This document shows, piece after piece, positions 8,136 to 17,168 of a stretch of 64,000 nt of DNA. Position 1 is the first letter of the stretch; every line of letters begins with the position of its first letter. The notes beneath the pieces were generated by a model. It was not told the origin of the DNA, did not search any database, and saw only the letters and a program-made list of their open reading frames with translations. This DNA comes from CAIRDP01 sp037138335 (GTDB lineage: Bacteria > Bacteroidota > Bacteroidia > Bacteroidales > FEN-979): assembly GCA_037138335.1 (NCBI GenBank), contig JBAXIO010000014.1, positions 55,120 through 119,119 on the forward strand, given 5' to 3'. The position numbers and the translations under genes were made by a program.

Positions 8136-9434
8136 ATGCAAAAAAATATCCTTTACCAGGGATTTCTCCTGTTTTTTCTGATCCTTGCCTTACAGCCCTG
8201 CTTCGCCCAGAAACGTGTGGCTGTTATTAAAATTGATCATAATACAGGCAACCCTGCCGGGCCAAATGCAATTGAATCTGCAATACATACCATGCTCCTC
8301 GGCAACGGGTATTCGGTGGTTGCCGATACGGTCGCTGCCGATTACAAGATCAGGTTCTCTGCAACCACCGTCAGTACAAATACTACGAACGACCTCACAT
8401 TTATTTATATAAACGCCGAGGTTGCGATCATAGATCTGCCAAGCCGCAAAGAGACCTATCACCTGCAGCTTTCAGGGATTAAAGGCGGTGGTGTGAATAT
8501 GGCCGTTGCTTATCAGAAAGCATACCGCTTTGCCGGCCGCAAAATCGCTGATTCTATCGGGCAACTCCTCAAAGGGAGTCCGCAGCTTGCCGCCCAGACC
8601 GGACCGGCCCAGGCTGCTGCTGTTACACCACCCTCCGATGTGGACCTTAACATCCCCGAAACTCCCATCCGTAATGACAAAACCTATGCCCTTGTCATCG
8701 GTAACGAAGATTACAAATCATATCAGCAGGACCTTAACGATGAAGTGAATGTCGATTTTGCCATCCATGATGCCAGCATTTTCAAGACATACCTGAACAA
8801 AACACTCGGTATTCCCGAGGAAAATATTAAGCTGTTACTCAATGCTAAATCTATAGAGATGCACCGTGAGGTCAGGAAACTAGTTTCTTACATTAAAGCC
8901 CTCAACGGGACCGCCGGGATTATTGTTTTTTATGCAGGCCATGGCCTGCCCGATGAGGTTACCCATGAGCCTTTCCTAATCCCTGTTGATGTAAGCGGGA
9001 GCGACCTCCAGTTTGCAGTTAAATTAAGCGACCTGTGTGCCGAGCTTACATCCTTCCCTGCCGGCAGGGTCACCCTGTTCATCGATGCCTGTTTTACCGG
9101 CGGAGCACGCAACCAGGCCCTTATTGCTGCCCGGGGAGTTAAGATCAAGCCCAAAACCGATGCGTTATCAGGGAATCTGGTGATATTCTCTGCCAGCAGC
9201 GGCGACCAGTCTTCCCTGGCATACAAACCCAAAAGCCACGGCATGTTCACCTATTACCTGCTGAAGAAGATCCAGGAAACAAAAGGGAATGTCAGCTATA
9301 AAAGCCTTGGAGACTTCCTCTCCCGCGAAGTGGCAATCCAGTCGGTCAGGATCAATAACAAAGACCAGAACCCCCAGGTTCGCGCAAGTGACGACCTCCG
9401 CGACCAATGGGAATCCTGGATGCTGAGGCCCTGA
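8136..9434 (+). CDS. Exported caspase-family (C14) protease
   Basis: 432 residues. Signal peptide to about residue 25 (LLFFLILALQPCFAQ). Residues 26-150 are a beta-rich domain with DUF-like character (RVAVIKIDHNTGN; KIRFSATTVS), then a Pro/Ala linker. The caspase p20-like domain starts at DKTYALVIGNEDY (181-193) and carries the catalytic dyad His269 in FYAGHGLPDE and Cys319 in FIDACFTGGA; a p10-like part contains VIFSASSGDQSS and GMFTYYLLKKI. Metacaspases and orthocaspases with acidic pockets cleave after Arg or Lys; specificity here is not determinable. The signal peptide places it in the periplasm, unusual for a caspase fold. Eleven bases separate it from the CsgG-like gene. An apparent longer start at TTG 8061 lies inside that gene and is rejected. 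Confidence 0.85.
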   Translation: MQKNILYQGFLLFFLILALQPCFAQKRVAVIKIDHNTGNPAGPNAIESAIHTMLLGNGYSVVADTVAADYKIRFSATTVSTNTTNDLTFIYINAEVAIIDLPSRKETYHLQLSGIKGGGVNMAVAYQKAYRFAGRKIADSIGQLLKGSPQLAAQTGPAQAAAVTPPSDVDLNIPETPIRNDKTYALVIGNEDYKSYQQDLNDEVNVDFAIHDASIFKTYLNKTLGIPEENIKLLLNAKSIEMHREVRKLVSYIKALNGTAGIIVFYAGHGLPDEVTHEPFLIPVDVSGSDLQFAVKLSDLCAELTSFPAGRVTLFIDACFTGGARNQALIAARGVKIKPKTDALSGNLVIFSASSGDQSSLAYKPKSHGMFTYYLLKKIQETKGNVSYKSLGDFLSREVAIQSVRINNKDQNPQVRASDDLRDQWESWMLRP

Positions 9435-9481
9435 ACTGTTAGGCAAATGTAATAATAAGAAAACTGGATTCAAACTTGCCT

Positions 9482-9497
9482 TGTGAAATCTTTCACA
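9482..9497. promoter_or_regulatory. Perfect palindrome TGTGAAATCTTTCACA, CRP/FNR-like operator
   Basis: A 16-bp perfect inverted repeat in the gap between the first and second caspase genes, 45 bp before the ATG at 9543. It matches TGTGA-N6-TCACA, the classic CRP half-site arrangement. A degenerate -7 element (TATTTTG, 9514-9520) follows. Whether any regulator of this organism binds it is unknown. Confidence 0.4.
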
Positions 9498-9542
9498 CTA
9501 TTTTAGCTGAAAGTATTTTGTTGATTTAAAAGTCACTGAACT

Positions 9543-11936
9543 ATGACGGCAAAAGTCTCCTTCTCCGGGTTCCTTCCTACGTATTTATTTTTTCTGGTAG
9601 CACTCTTTGGAATTTCAAACAACACAGATGCACAATCAGACGCTTACCTCGAAGCCCAGTTTCAGCCCAGGCTGGGGAGTGAAACGTATTTTCATTCACT
9701 AATGACGAAAGATGGAAAGAAACTGATCAAACTATCATCCTGGGTAGGTTCAAAGGGCGGAAAGTTTCCTATAAACATCTATGATCTGAATCAGTTTAAG
9801 CTGATTTCTCAAATCGTCGATACTACTTCTGTTTATACAGCCATCGCCCTATTAAAAGATTCCAAACGCTTGTATGTGCAGTCTTATCGCAATGAAAGCT
9901 TTTTTAAGGGCTCAGCCTGGAGTAGCTTTTGGGATATCGAAAATTTAAAAAAAATCAACGAGCTTCCATTATTTTATATGAACAACTTCAGTGTAAATAA
10001 CCGTGGAACCAAAATCCTGATATCTAAAAGAAAAGAAAAGACAATAGTCACTTCCACACTTACAGATACCATTCTACAATTTGAACAAAAGGGTGATGTG
10101 TATTTCTGTAAAAATGATTCGAACCTGCTGTGCAGAGAAATCTGGGACAACAAACTCATATTAAGGGATGTGAAAAACGCTGCAATCATTGATATGTGGA
10201 CCCTCCAAAAGCCATTAAAGGATTTCATGGAACCATTGCAATTAGCTCCCGATACAAAGCATTTTATCGTTGGTGTTTATATCAATGACAATGAACATGC
10301 GCTTCTTTATGGAGTAATTGAAAATGATAAAATCAAAATAATCTCCAAATGGTATACTAAGAAAATTGGCCATCATTGTTTGATTGCTGAAGATTTGCAA
10401 TCATGCTATATTATAAACTCAAATACCTTATCGAAATACAGTCTGCCAAATGGTGATTTAATATACGAGCAAGACCTTTTCCCCTTTGATAAAAGATTTG
10501 CCTCTTTATTTACAGGCATTGTTAACAAAGAGATTGCAGACATAATCAGCATTAAAAACGGGGACTACCTCTTCCTAACCGACAACTATAACGTAAGTTA
10601 CATATTCTCGACAAAGAACAGGAAAGTTGAAGCCTATATGTATACATATGGCGCAAAGGATTATGCTTTTGTCACCCCTGACGGACGAATGGAAGGCACT
10701 GCCGGAGCCATTGAAAATCTCAGGTGGCGTAGTCCGGGCGGTGCAAAAATCCCTCTCGAAGCGACCTATGACCAGATGTATACGCCCAACTTAATGGCAA
10801 GTATTTTTGCAGGAACACTGGAAAAGAGCACAGTCAATCTAAATGATATAATGAAGTTTACACCTGAAATAAAGATTTCAAGTCCAACTTCCGAATCAAA
10901 AACCACATCATCATTGCTTCCGATTGTGTGTGAACTGAAAGCAAATGGTGATGAAATCGATAAGGTACGAATCTATGTAAATGATAAACTGGTCAGCGAC
11001 GAAACCCGCGGAATGAAAGCGATTGGGAACAACGTCACATATAACGTGACACTGCTTCCCGGCGTCAATTCAGTGAAAGCCATTGCCATCACAAAAAATG
11101 GCTACCAGAGCGCTGCAGCAGAAGTAACTGTCAATTATAGCGGAACTGTTGCAGAAGCCAGGTTGTTTGTAATAGCAATTGGAATTGACAAATATAAAAA
11201 CCCGGCTTATGCCCTGAATTTTGCCGTGGCGGATGCATCTTCCTTTGCTGAACGGATTAAAACCTCGGGCTCGGGAATATTCAAATCCATTAATATCTAC
11301 AGTTATTTAAACGAGAAAGCAAAACGCGATTCCATTATTGAGGGATTTAACAAGATTGCAGCCCAGGCGCAGCCGCAAGATGCATTCATGCTATTCTATG
11401 CCGGACACGGCATAATGAGTGAGGGCAGCCCGGAAACGCCCAAAGACTTTTACCTCGTTCTTCAGAACATCACACAGTCCTATGGAAACGATGAAATGCT
11501 GAAAAACCTGGGTATTTCAGCCGCCGAACTCAGGGAACTCTCCAAGAAAATAACCGCCCAGAAGCAGGTGATCTTTATCGATGCCTGCCAGAGCGGGGCA
11601 GCGGTAGAAACTTTCGCGATGAGAGGTATGGCAGAAGAAAGAGCCATCCTCCAGCTGGCGAGGTCAACAGGTTCCTATATGATCGCCTCAACAGGCACCG
11701 AACAATATGCCACTGAATTCAAGGAATTAGGCCATGGTGTTTTCACCTATGCTATCCTCCAGGGCCTCGACTGCAATGCAGACGGCTTGGAAAAAGACAA
11801 AAAAATCACCATTAAAGAACTGGAAGCCTACCTCAACGACAAGATACAGGCACTTACCGAAAAATACCACGGAACAGTGCAGTACCCAAAGTCCTGGTCG
11901 AAAGGGATGGATTTCCCAATAGCAGTTTGTAAATAG
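9543..11936 (+). CDS. Exported caspase-family protease with N-terminal propeller-like and Ig-like domains (copy A)
   Basis: 797 residues. Signal peptide to about residue 31 (cleavage near TDAQ-SD). Residues about 35-390 read as a WD40-type beta-propeller (repeated strands such as DGKKLIKLSSW and HFIVGVYIND) ending in DYAFVTPDGRMEGT. Residues 440-535 form an Ig-like/cadherin-like sandwich (TPEIKISSPTSESK; VRIYVNDKLVSDE). The caspase domain spans 540-797 with catalytic His622 in LFYAGHGIMSEG and Cys682 in FIDACQSGAAVE; it ends in MDFPIAVCK. The downstream gene 26 bp away is a paralogue with the same architecture. The propeller may recognise substrate or an activating signal; this is inference from other propeller-caspases. 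The product is expected in the periplasm or at the cell surface. Confidence 0.85.
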   Translation: MTAKVSFSGFLPTYLFFLVALFGISNNTDAQSDAYLEAQFQPRLGSETYFHSLMTKDGKKLIKLSSWVGSKGGKFPINIYDLNQFKLISQIVDTTSVYTAIALLKDSKRLYVQSYRNESFFKGSAWSSFWDIENLKKINELPLFYMNNFSVNNRGTKILISKRKEKTIVTSTLTDTILQFEQKGDVYFCKNDSNLLCREIWDNKLILRDVKNAAIIDMWTLQKPLKDFMEPLQLAPDTKHFIVGVYINDNEHALLYGVIENDKIKIISKWYTKKIGHHCLIAEDLQSCYIINSNTLSKYSLPNGDLIYEQDLFPFDKRFASLFTGIVNKEIADIISIKNGDYLFLTDNYNVSYIFSTKNRKVEAYMYTYGAKDYAFVTPDGRMEGTAGAIENLRWRSPGGAKIPLEATYDQMYTPNLMASIFAGTLEKSTVNLNDIMKFTPEIKISSPTSESKTTSSLLPIVCELKANGDEIDKVRIYVNDKLVSDETRGMKAIGNNVTYNVTLLPGVNSVKAIAITKNGYQSAAAEVTVNYSGTVAEARLFVIAIGIDKYKNPAYALNFAVADASSFAERIKTSGSGIFKSINIYSYLNEKAKRDSIIEGFNKIAAQAQPQDAFMLFYAGHGIMSEGSPETPKDFYLVLQNITQSYGNDEMLKNLGISAAELRELSKKITAQKQVIFIDACQSGAAVETFAMRGMAEERAILQLARSTGSYMIASTGTEQYATEFKELGHGVFTYAILQGLDCNADGLEKDKKITIKELEAYLNDKIQALTEKYHGTVQYPKSWSKGMDFPIAVCK

Positions 11937-11962
11937 AGATAGAAACAATTAAGAAATTTACT

Positions 11963-14287
11963 ATGTCAAAAATTCTCTCAAATAACCTTTTCCTTAAAAC
12001 AGCAACGGTTCTTTTCTTAATGCTGGGGATTCATCAATTCGCTGCAACTCAGAATAACATTTATCTCGAACCCAGCATCAAATTTGAAGAAGCATATCCC
12101 GGATTACAATTTACTTCAGATGGCAAATATCTTATCAAAGGCTTCACATGGTTTGCATTGGGGAAACATCATCCGCTTAATTTCTTCATTTTCGATGCTA
12201 AATCATACAAGTTAATAAGAACTACTTCAACTGTTGGACAAGGTTACTTTTTCTGGCTAAGTGATAATTCAAAAAACATCATCGCTATGACAGGTGAGAA
12301 GAGTGGTACTGCAGAATACATTAATATCGAATCCGGAAAAAAAGTAAGTGAAATTCCAAATGTATGGATAAGGGATGTCATACAAGATAGTACATTCCTT
12401 CGCCAGCCAGCCTTTAAAAGTCTGGTAATATCAGATAAAAATACCAAAAGAGAGATTGAATTCGAATCCAATACTGGGAAACCAGGGAAATTTTGTAATA
12501 ATGGCGAGAATGTAATAACCATGAAAAATGGGACTATAATACTTTGGGATGCCAAAACCGGAAAAAAGATTGATGAATTTAAAGATAAGAAGGTTTGGCT
12601 CTGGAACGAAATTAATTACCAGTATATAAGTCCCGACACAAAGCATTTTACATTCTCGGGGTGGGCAGAAACATATTTCTTTTCAATGTCAAATAATAAA
12701 ATTCAGCTTATCACAACATTTAAAAGTCCAAGTTCATATGTTTGGTTTGATCCCGGAATGGATTACGTATATTTAGTTGATGGATCGGATTTTAAAAAGT
12801 ATAATGCTAGAACTGGAGTGCAAATATCAAGTAATAAGATCATTACGCCTGATGAAACTCATGATTCATTTGGGCGGCGTCAAAAGTTAGTATTAATTAA
12901 TAAATTACCCAACAGTGATTATTTTCTGATTACCGATAACAGGAATGTAACTCATATTTTTTCCACAAAAACAAATAAAGTCGAAGCATATCTTTACACC
13001 TGGGGGGATAAGGATTATGCCTTTGTTACTCCAGATGGCAGAATGGAAGGAACCTCCGGGGCCATTGAGATGTTACAATGGGTAAGTGGAAACCAAAAAA
13101 CACCACTCTCTGCAACATACGATCAAATGTACACTCCAAACCTGATGAGCCAGGTTTTTTCAAATACGCTTCAGGAAAATACAGTCAGCCTCGAAAGCAT
13201 TGTCAAATTCACTCCTGAGATTAAGATCACAAGTCCTAAAACTGAATCGAAAACAAGTTCGCCTTCGATTTCTCTCACTTGCGAACTCAAAGAAAACGGG
13301 GATGAAATTAAACAGGTTCGCATTTTTGTCAATGACAAACTGGTGAGTGATGAAACCCGGGGAATGAAAGCAGCTGGAAATACTGCAACTTACAACGTCA
13401 CACTTCTTCCCGGGCTCAACTCAGTAAAAGCCGTTGCTATAACGAAAAACGGCTACCAGAGCGGGGCTGGGGAGGTTACTGTCACTTATAGCGGAACTGT
13501 TGCTGAATCAAAATTGTTTGTACTTGCAATCGGCATCGATAAATACAGGAACACGGCCTACAATCTGAACTATGCAGCAGCTGATGCATCTTCCATTGTT
13601 GACCGTATCAAAAGCTCAGGAGCAGGAATATTCAAATCAATAAACGTATACAGCTACCAGAATGAATCGGCAAAGCGGGATTCAATCCTTGTGGGTTTCG
13701 ATAAAATAGCAGCCCAGGCTCAACCCCAGGATGCATTCATTCTTTTCTATGCGGGTCATGGAGTGATGAGCGAGGGCACTGCTGATGTACCCAAGGATTT
13801 TTACCTGGTATTGCAGGACATTACCCAGCTATACGGAAACGACAAGAAACTAAAAGAAAGGGGAATATCTGCTGTCGAGTTAAGAGAGTTATCAAAGAAA
13901 ATATCAGCCCAGAAACAGGTGGTCTTTCTCGATGCCTGCCAGAGCGGAGCGGCAGTTGAAACCTTTGCCATGCGGGGTGCAGCCGAAGAAAAGGCAATAC
14001 TTCAGTTGGCCCGTTCAACAGGCTCCTACCTGATTGCATCCACAGGGACCGAACAATATGCAACGGAATTCAAAGAACTTGGGCATGGAGTTTTTACATA
14101 TGCAATCCTCCAGGCTCTGAGCTGCACTGCTGAAGGTTCTGTCAAGGATAAAAAGATAACCATCCAGGAACTTTCAGCTTACCTCAACGACAACATCCCA
14201 ACTCTCACCGAAAAATATCACGGTACAACCCAATATCCCAAAGCATGGTCGGTGGGAATGGATTTTCCGATCGCGGTATGTAAATAA
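11963..14287 (+). CDS. Exported caspase-family protease with N-terminal propeller-like and Ig-like domains (copy B)
   Basis: 774 residues, the tandem paralogue of the preceding gene, starting 26 bp after it. Signal peptide to about residue 30. The N-terminal propeller-like region (35-370) is clearly related in plan but strongly diverged. From DKDYAFVTPDGRMEGT onward the two proteins agree at roughly four residues in five by eye, including the Ig-like domain and the caspase domain. Catalytic His599 (LFYAGHGVMSEG) and Cys659 (FLDACQSGAAVE) are kept, as is the terminal MDFPIAVCK. Conserved protease with a diverged N-terminal half suggests two sensors feeding the same proteolytic output. It is probably co-transcribed with copy A and faces the DUF4384-like gene at its 3' end. 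Confidence 0.85.
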   Translation: MSKILSNNLFLKTATVLFLMLGIHQFAATQNNIYLEPSIKFEEAYPGLQFTSDGKYLIKGFTWFALGKHHPLNFFIFDAKSYKLIRTTSTVGQGYFFWLSDNSKNIIAMTGEKSGTAEYINIESGKKVSEIPNVWIRDVIQDSTFLRQPAFKSLVISDKNTKREIEFESNTGKPGKFCNNGENVITMKNGTIILWDAKTGKKIDEFKDKKVWLWNEINYQYISPDTKHFTFSGWAETYFFSMSNNKIQLITTFKSPSSYVWFDPGMDYVYLVDGSDFKKYNARTGVQISSNKIITPDETHDSFGRRQKLVLINKLPNSDYFLITDNRNVTHIFSTKTNKVEAYLYTWGDKDYAFVTPDGRMEGTSGAIEMLQWVSGNQKTPLSATYDQMYTPNLMSQVFSNTLQENTVSLESIVKFTPEIKITSPKTESKTSSPSISLTCELKENGDEIKQVRIFVNDKLVSDETRGMKAAGNTATYNVTLLPGLNSVKAVAITKNGYQSGAGEVTVTYSGTVAESKLFVLAIGIDKYRNTAYNLNYAAADASSIVDRIKSSGAGIFKSINVYSYQNESAKRDSILVGFDKIAAQAQPQDAFILFYAGHGVMSEGTADVPKDFYLVLQDITQLYGNDKKLKERGISAVELRELSKKISAQKQVVFLDACQSGAAVETFAMRGAAEEKAILQLARSTGSYLIASTGTEQYATEFKELGHGVFTYAILQALSCTAEGSVKDKKITIQELSAYLNDNIPTLTEKYHGTTQYPKAWSVGMDFPIAVCK

Positions 14288-14334
14288 TCATCGGTATGGT
14301 TATTGCAGAAAACTGATCACCTAAAAGCGGGAAT

Positions 14335-15894
14335 CTATTTCTCCACCGTCGTCAGATCAAGCCTGGTCTCGCTCTGCCTGAACTGCTGGCTTGCACTTTT
14401 CATCCCCCTGGTGTTGGCTAAAATGCCCTCTACATTATCGAGGATAAACCTGTAACCATCATCCATTTTAGTGCTCAAAGTTTTGAACGGCTCCGTTTGA
14501 GCACAAACCTGCAGGGCTTCCGAACCGAAGGGTGATGAACAAATGAAAACATCGGGGAACTGGAACACTTTCCCAACCTGGTCGGGAGTGATCTCCTTGT
14601 TATCGACAAGCAGGGTTTTCCGCCCGTCTGACAAATAATAGATCATCCGTATAAAACAGGGCCGGTTCACCTTCATATAAAGAAGCATGGTGTCTTTGTC
14701 TTTAAACACAGGATTCTCGGATCCCTTGTTGGTCCAAACATCGACCTGCAGCGCATTTAGTGGAAGCTCATTCTTGCTCAGAGCCTTCTCCCTCGCCAGG
14801 GCGATCTCGTAATTGTCGGGCAGGTACTTCACCCCGTTCGAGCTGAACCACGACATAGGCAGGTACTCCTGCCCGCTGGCAACGGTGCTCCCGGTTTGGC
14901 AATTCCTGACATTTGCGATGATCTTGATCCTGTTCCCTTCAACCCAGTAAGAACCTGTAAGCATGAACCTGCTGCTGTCCCCTGACTTCTTTGAATTTTT
15001 TATGTCTGCGGATGAGTAAGCGGGTATCTTAAGACTGGTAAGTTTCTGTTCAAGGATGGCAGATATCCTGGCTGAAAATTCACTGCCCATGCGGCTGTCC
15101 TGGTACAGGAACCCTCCTATCGCCAGCTCTTCTTTCACATCGAATTCACCTGATTCTGTGAGCCCCTTTAGCTGCTGCTTCAGCCCGTTGGCTATAAAAA
15201 AACAGGCCTGGTCCAGGTCAAGCTCCTTGCCTTTCCTCACCTCGCTGATGCCCTGTGTTACCCTCATCTCAGGATCTGTAGCAGTGGAAACGCCTTCATC
15301 AAGTCCCAGGGAAACCAGGATCGCCATGTCGTTGCTCAGGTCGCTGATCAGGGGGAAACATTCATAGTATGCGCTGATGGCCTTCTCGGTTTCACCTGAT
15401 GCCGCAAGCTGTTTCGCAAGGTCCAGCTTCCTGTTGATCCTTCCCTGGAGATCGGTAATGCCTGTTTTGCATCCAGCTATGAGATCACTTTTCTTTATCA
15501 CAGCGATCACGCAGACTTCTTTGTCTTTCTTCTTTTTATTGTAACAGGTCTCTGTTCTCAGGCCGGCCAGGCTGGCTTCGGAAGTGGCCGTACTTGCCTG
15601 CAGGAAGTTCTCTTTGGTGCGGGTGTTCACATTCTCGATTCGGGTTGAAACTGAATTTTTAATGCTAACCCTGATCTGCTCCACCAGCTGGGTTTTTGCC
15701 AGTTTCAACAGGATCTCAGCCATAGCCGCTGGATCCTCTCCTTTGGCTGCGATATCCGATTTGAAGCAGACAAGGTACTTTGCTTCAGGGTATATTGATG
15801 ACCTTTCTTCTGGATCTACCCAGCCAGGTATTTCCTGCGACAGGGCAGAATGCGAGATCATAAGAAAAACAATAAAACTTGAAAAAGCTCTCAT
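14335..15894 (-). CDS. LPP20-like / DUF4384-like exported protein
   Basis: 519 residues from the ATG at 15894; an ATG five codons earlier (15909) is also possible. Signal peptide MRAFSSFIVFLMISHSALSQ. Residues about 20-160 resemble the LPP20 family (IPGWVDPEE; YPEAKYLVCFKSD; AEILLKLAKTQLVEQIRVSI; VCVIAVIKKSDL). A helical middle (165-215) is followed by a FlgO/CsgG-like segment (ISAILEQKLTSLKIPAYSS; RFMLTGSYWVEGNRIKIIAN). The C-terminal part matches DUF4384 in style (KDKDTMLLYMKVNRPCFIRM; YYLSDGRKTLLVDN). DUF4384 domains are often neighbours or fusion partners of bacterial caspases, which fits the three caspase genes converging on it. Its role is unknown, perhaps sensing or presenting a substrate in the periplasm. 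Confidence 0.7.
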   Translation of the reverse strand: MRAFSSFIVFLMISHSALSQEIPGWVDPEERSSIYPEAKYLVCFKSDIAAKGEDPAAMAEILLKLAKTQLVEQIRVSIKNSVSTRIENVNTRTKENFLQASTATSEASLAGLRTETCYNKKKKDKEVCVIAVIKKSDLIAGCKTGITDLQGRINRKLDLAKQLAASGETEKAISAYYECFPLISDLSNDMAILVSLGLDEGVSTATDPEMRVTQGISEVRKGKELDLDQACFFIANGLKQQLKGLTESGEFDVKEELAIGGFLYQDSRMGSEFSARISAILEQKLTSLKIPAYSSADIKNSKKSGDSSRFMLTGSYWVEGNRIKIIANVRNCQTGSTVASGQEYLPMSWFSSNGVKYLPDNYEIALAREKALSKNELPLNALQVDVWTNKGSENPVFKDKDTMLLYMKVNRPCFIRMIYYLSDGRKTLLVDNKEITPDQVGKVFQFPDVFICSSPFGSEALQVCAQTEPFKTLSTKMDDGYRFILDNVEGILANTRGMKSASQQFRQSETRLDLTTVEK

Positions 15895-16031
15895 ATACAC
15901 AGGTTGCATAATAATAACATAAATTCGTTGGTCCCGGTGAAATCAGCGGATTTCCTCACCGAAGCAATCACCCTTGCACCCCCGGCGAGCAGGACTGCAG
16001 TAGAAATGACAATGATGACAGGTATTCCCAT
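15891..16031 (-). CDS. Possible small membrane protein, overlapping the DUF4384-like gene start
   Basis: A 46-codon frame starting MGIPVIIVISTAVLLAGGA, i.e. one hydrophobic helix followed by a short basic/polar stretch and a second hydrophobic tail (FMLLLCNLCI). Its TGA overlaps the ATG at 15894 of the next gene in the ATGA arrangement typical of translational coupling. A -7 element TAAATTTG on the minus strand at 16036-16043 would put the transcription start at or next to its ATG, so it would be read from a leaderless message. Against it: it is short, has no homologue I recognise, and the stretch could simply be a 5' untranslated region. Confidence 0.35.
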   Translation of the reverse strand: MGIPVIIVISTAVLLAGGARVIASVRKSADFTGTNEFMLLLCNLCI

Positions 16032-16035
16032 GACT

Positions 16036-16043
16036 CAAATTTA
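16036..16043 (-). promoter_or_regulatory. -7 element TAAATTTG (minus strand)
   Basis: Reads TAAATTTG on the minus strand, a full match to TAnnTTTG, and drives toward the small ORF and the DUF4384-like gene. No TTG is seen at the -33 position. Confidence 0.4.
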
Positions 16044-16116
16044 GTGGAATTAATGCATTCTGACAGCTTCAGGATAAAAAGAATTTTAGCTAACTTGCAT
16101 CTCCAATCCTGCTTCA

Positions 16117-17127
16117 ATGGTATTAAAGGTAATTTTCTGCCTGAGCCCGGTATTTCTGTTCCTGCTGCTTTTCCTTTTCCTCGACAGCCTGAGGCTGGTC
16201 AATAAAACAACCCTGCTGTCCTGCCTCGGTTGGGGCATACTGAGCGCCGCCCTGAGTTTTTATGCCAATACCTTCCTGATCAGGGAATACGGCCTCGACT
16301 TTAACCTGTTCTCGGGATATATCGCTCCCGTGGTGGAAGAGGTCCTGAAAATGCTGTTGATCCTGTGGCTTATCAGGGCGAGCAAGATCGGGTTTATGAT
16401 TGACGGGGCCATTTACGGTTTCAGCATTGGCGCTGCCTTTTCCCTTGCCGAGAACATCTTTTACCTCATGAATTACGCTTCGGGTGAGGCTAACCTGATG
16501 GTATGGATAACCAGGGGATTCGGCACGGCTGTTATGCATGGCGGCACTACCGCCATCTTTACCATACTGGTCATCAGCAGCCTGAACCGCCAGGCCTATT
16601 TCGGGTTTGCCATATTTGCCGGGGCTGTCGCAGCCATCACAATTCACGCTGTTTTTAATGCCCTCACAGCCTGGCCAGTCATTGCAACAGTATTTATCTT
16701 GCTAGTGATACCCCTTGCACTGGTCTTAAGTTTCCAGTTCAACGAGAATGCCATCCGCAAATGGCTCGAAATGGAATTCGACACCGAGGTTTCCATGCTT
16801 ACCATGATCAGGAAAGGGAAGTTCTCCGAAACACGTACGGGAAAATACCTACTGTCAATCCGCAGTCATTTTCCTGCCGAAGTAGTGTTCGACCTGTATT
16901 GTTTTATCAGCCTGTATACCGAACTCTCGATCAAAGCCAAAAGCGTGATGATGCTCAGGGAAAATGATTTTGTCATAACCCCTGATCCCGAGATCCCCTC
17001 CAAACTCCGGGAATTGAAAAGCCTCAGGAAACAAATTGGCAACTCGGGCTACCTGGCCATTTCGCCGGTCCTGAGGATGAACCGTAAAGACTTGTGGAAA
17101 CTTTCATTGCTGGCATCAGGGAAATAG
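16117..17127 (+). CDS. prsW: PrsW-family intramembrane metalloprotease
   Basis: 336 residues with about eight hydrophobic segments in the first 210 residues and a cytoplasmic C-terminal tail of about 125. The PrsW/CAAX-like signature residues are present: Glu74-Glu75 and Lys78 in APVVEEVLKML, Glu112 in FSLAENIFY, His141 in VMHGGTTAIF and His177 in ITIHAVFNAL. In Bacillus subtilis PrsW makes the first cut in the anti-sigma factor RsiW. Here the gene lies 78 bp before an ECF sigma gene that is followed by a one-pass membrane anti-sigma factor, so the anti-sigma protein is the obvious candidate substrate; that link is inference from position. The C-terminal tail (from about residue 215) matches nothing I recognise. 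Confidence 0.85.
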   Translation: MVLKVIFCLSPVFLFLLLFLFLDSLRLVNKTTLLSCLGWGILSAALSFYANTFLIREYGLDFNLFSGYIAPVVEEVLKMLLILWLIRASKIGFMIDGAIYGFSIGAAFSLAENIFYLMNYASGEANLMVWITRGFGTAVMHGGTTAIFTILVISSLNRQAYFGFAIFAGAVAAITIHAVFNALTAWPVIATVFILLVIPLALVLSFQFNENAIRKWLEMEFDTEVSMLTMIRKGKFSETRTGKYLLSIRSHFPAEVVFDLYCFISLYTELSIKAKSVMMLRENDFVITPDPEIPSKLRELKSLRKQIGNSGYLAISPVLRMNRKDLWKLSLLASGK

Positions 17128-17168
17128 TATGAACAGCAATAAAAAAAATGCCCTGGCGGATTTTTTTC

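Noticed and set aside
8061..8136. Extended start for the first caspase gene at TTG 8061
   Set aside because: It would overlap the CsgG-like gene by 64 bases and add residues before the signal peptide.
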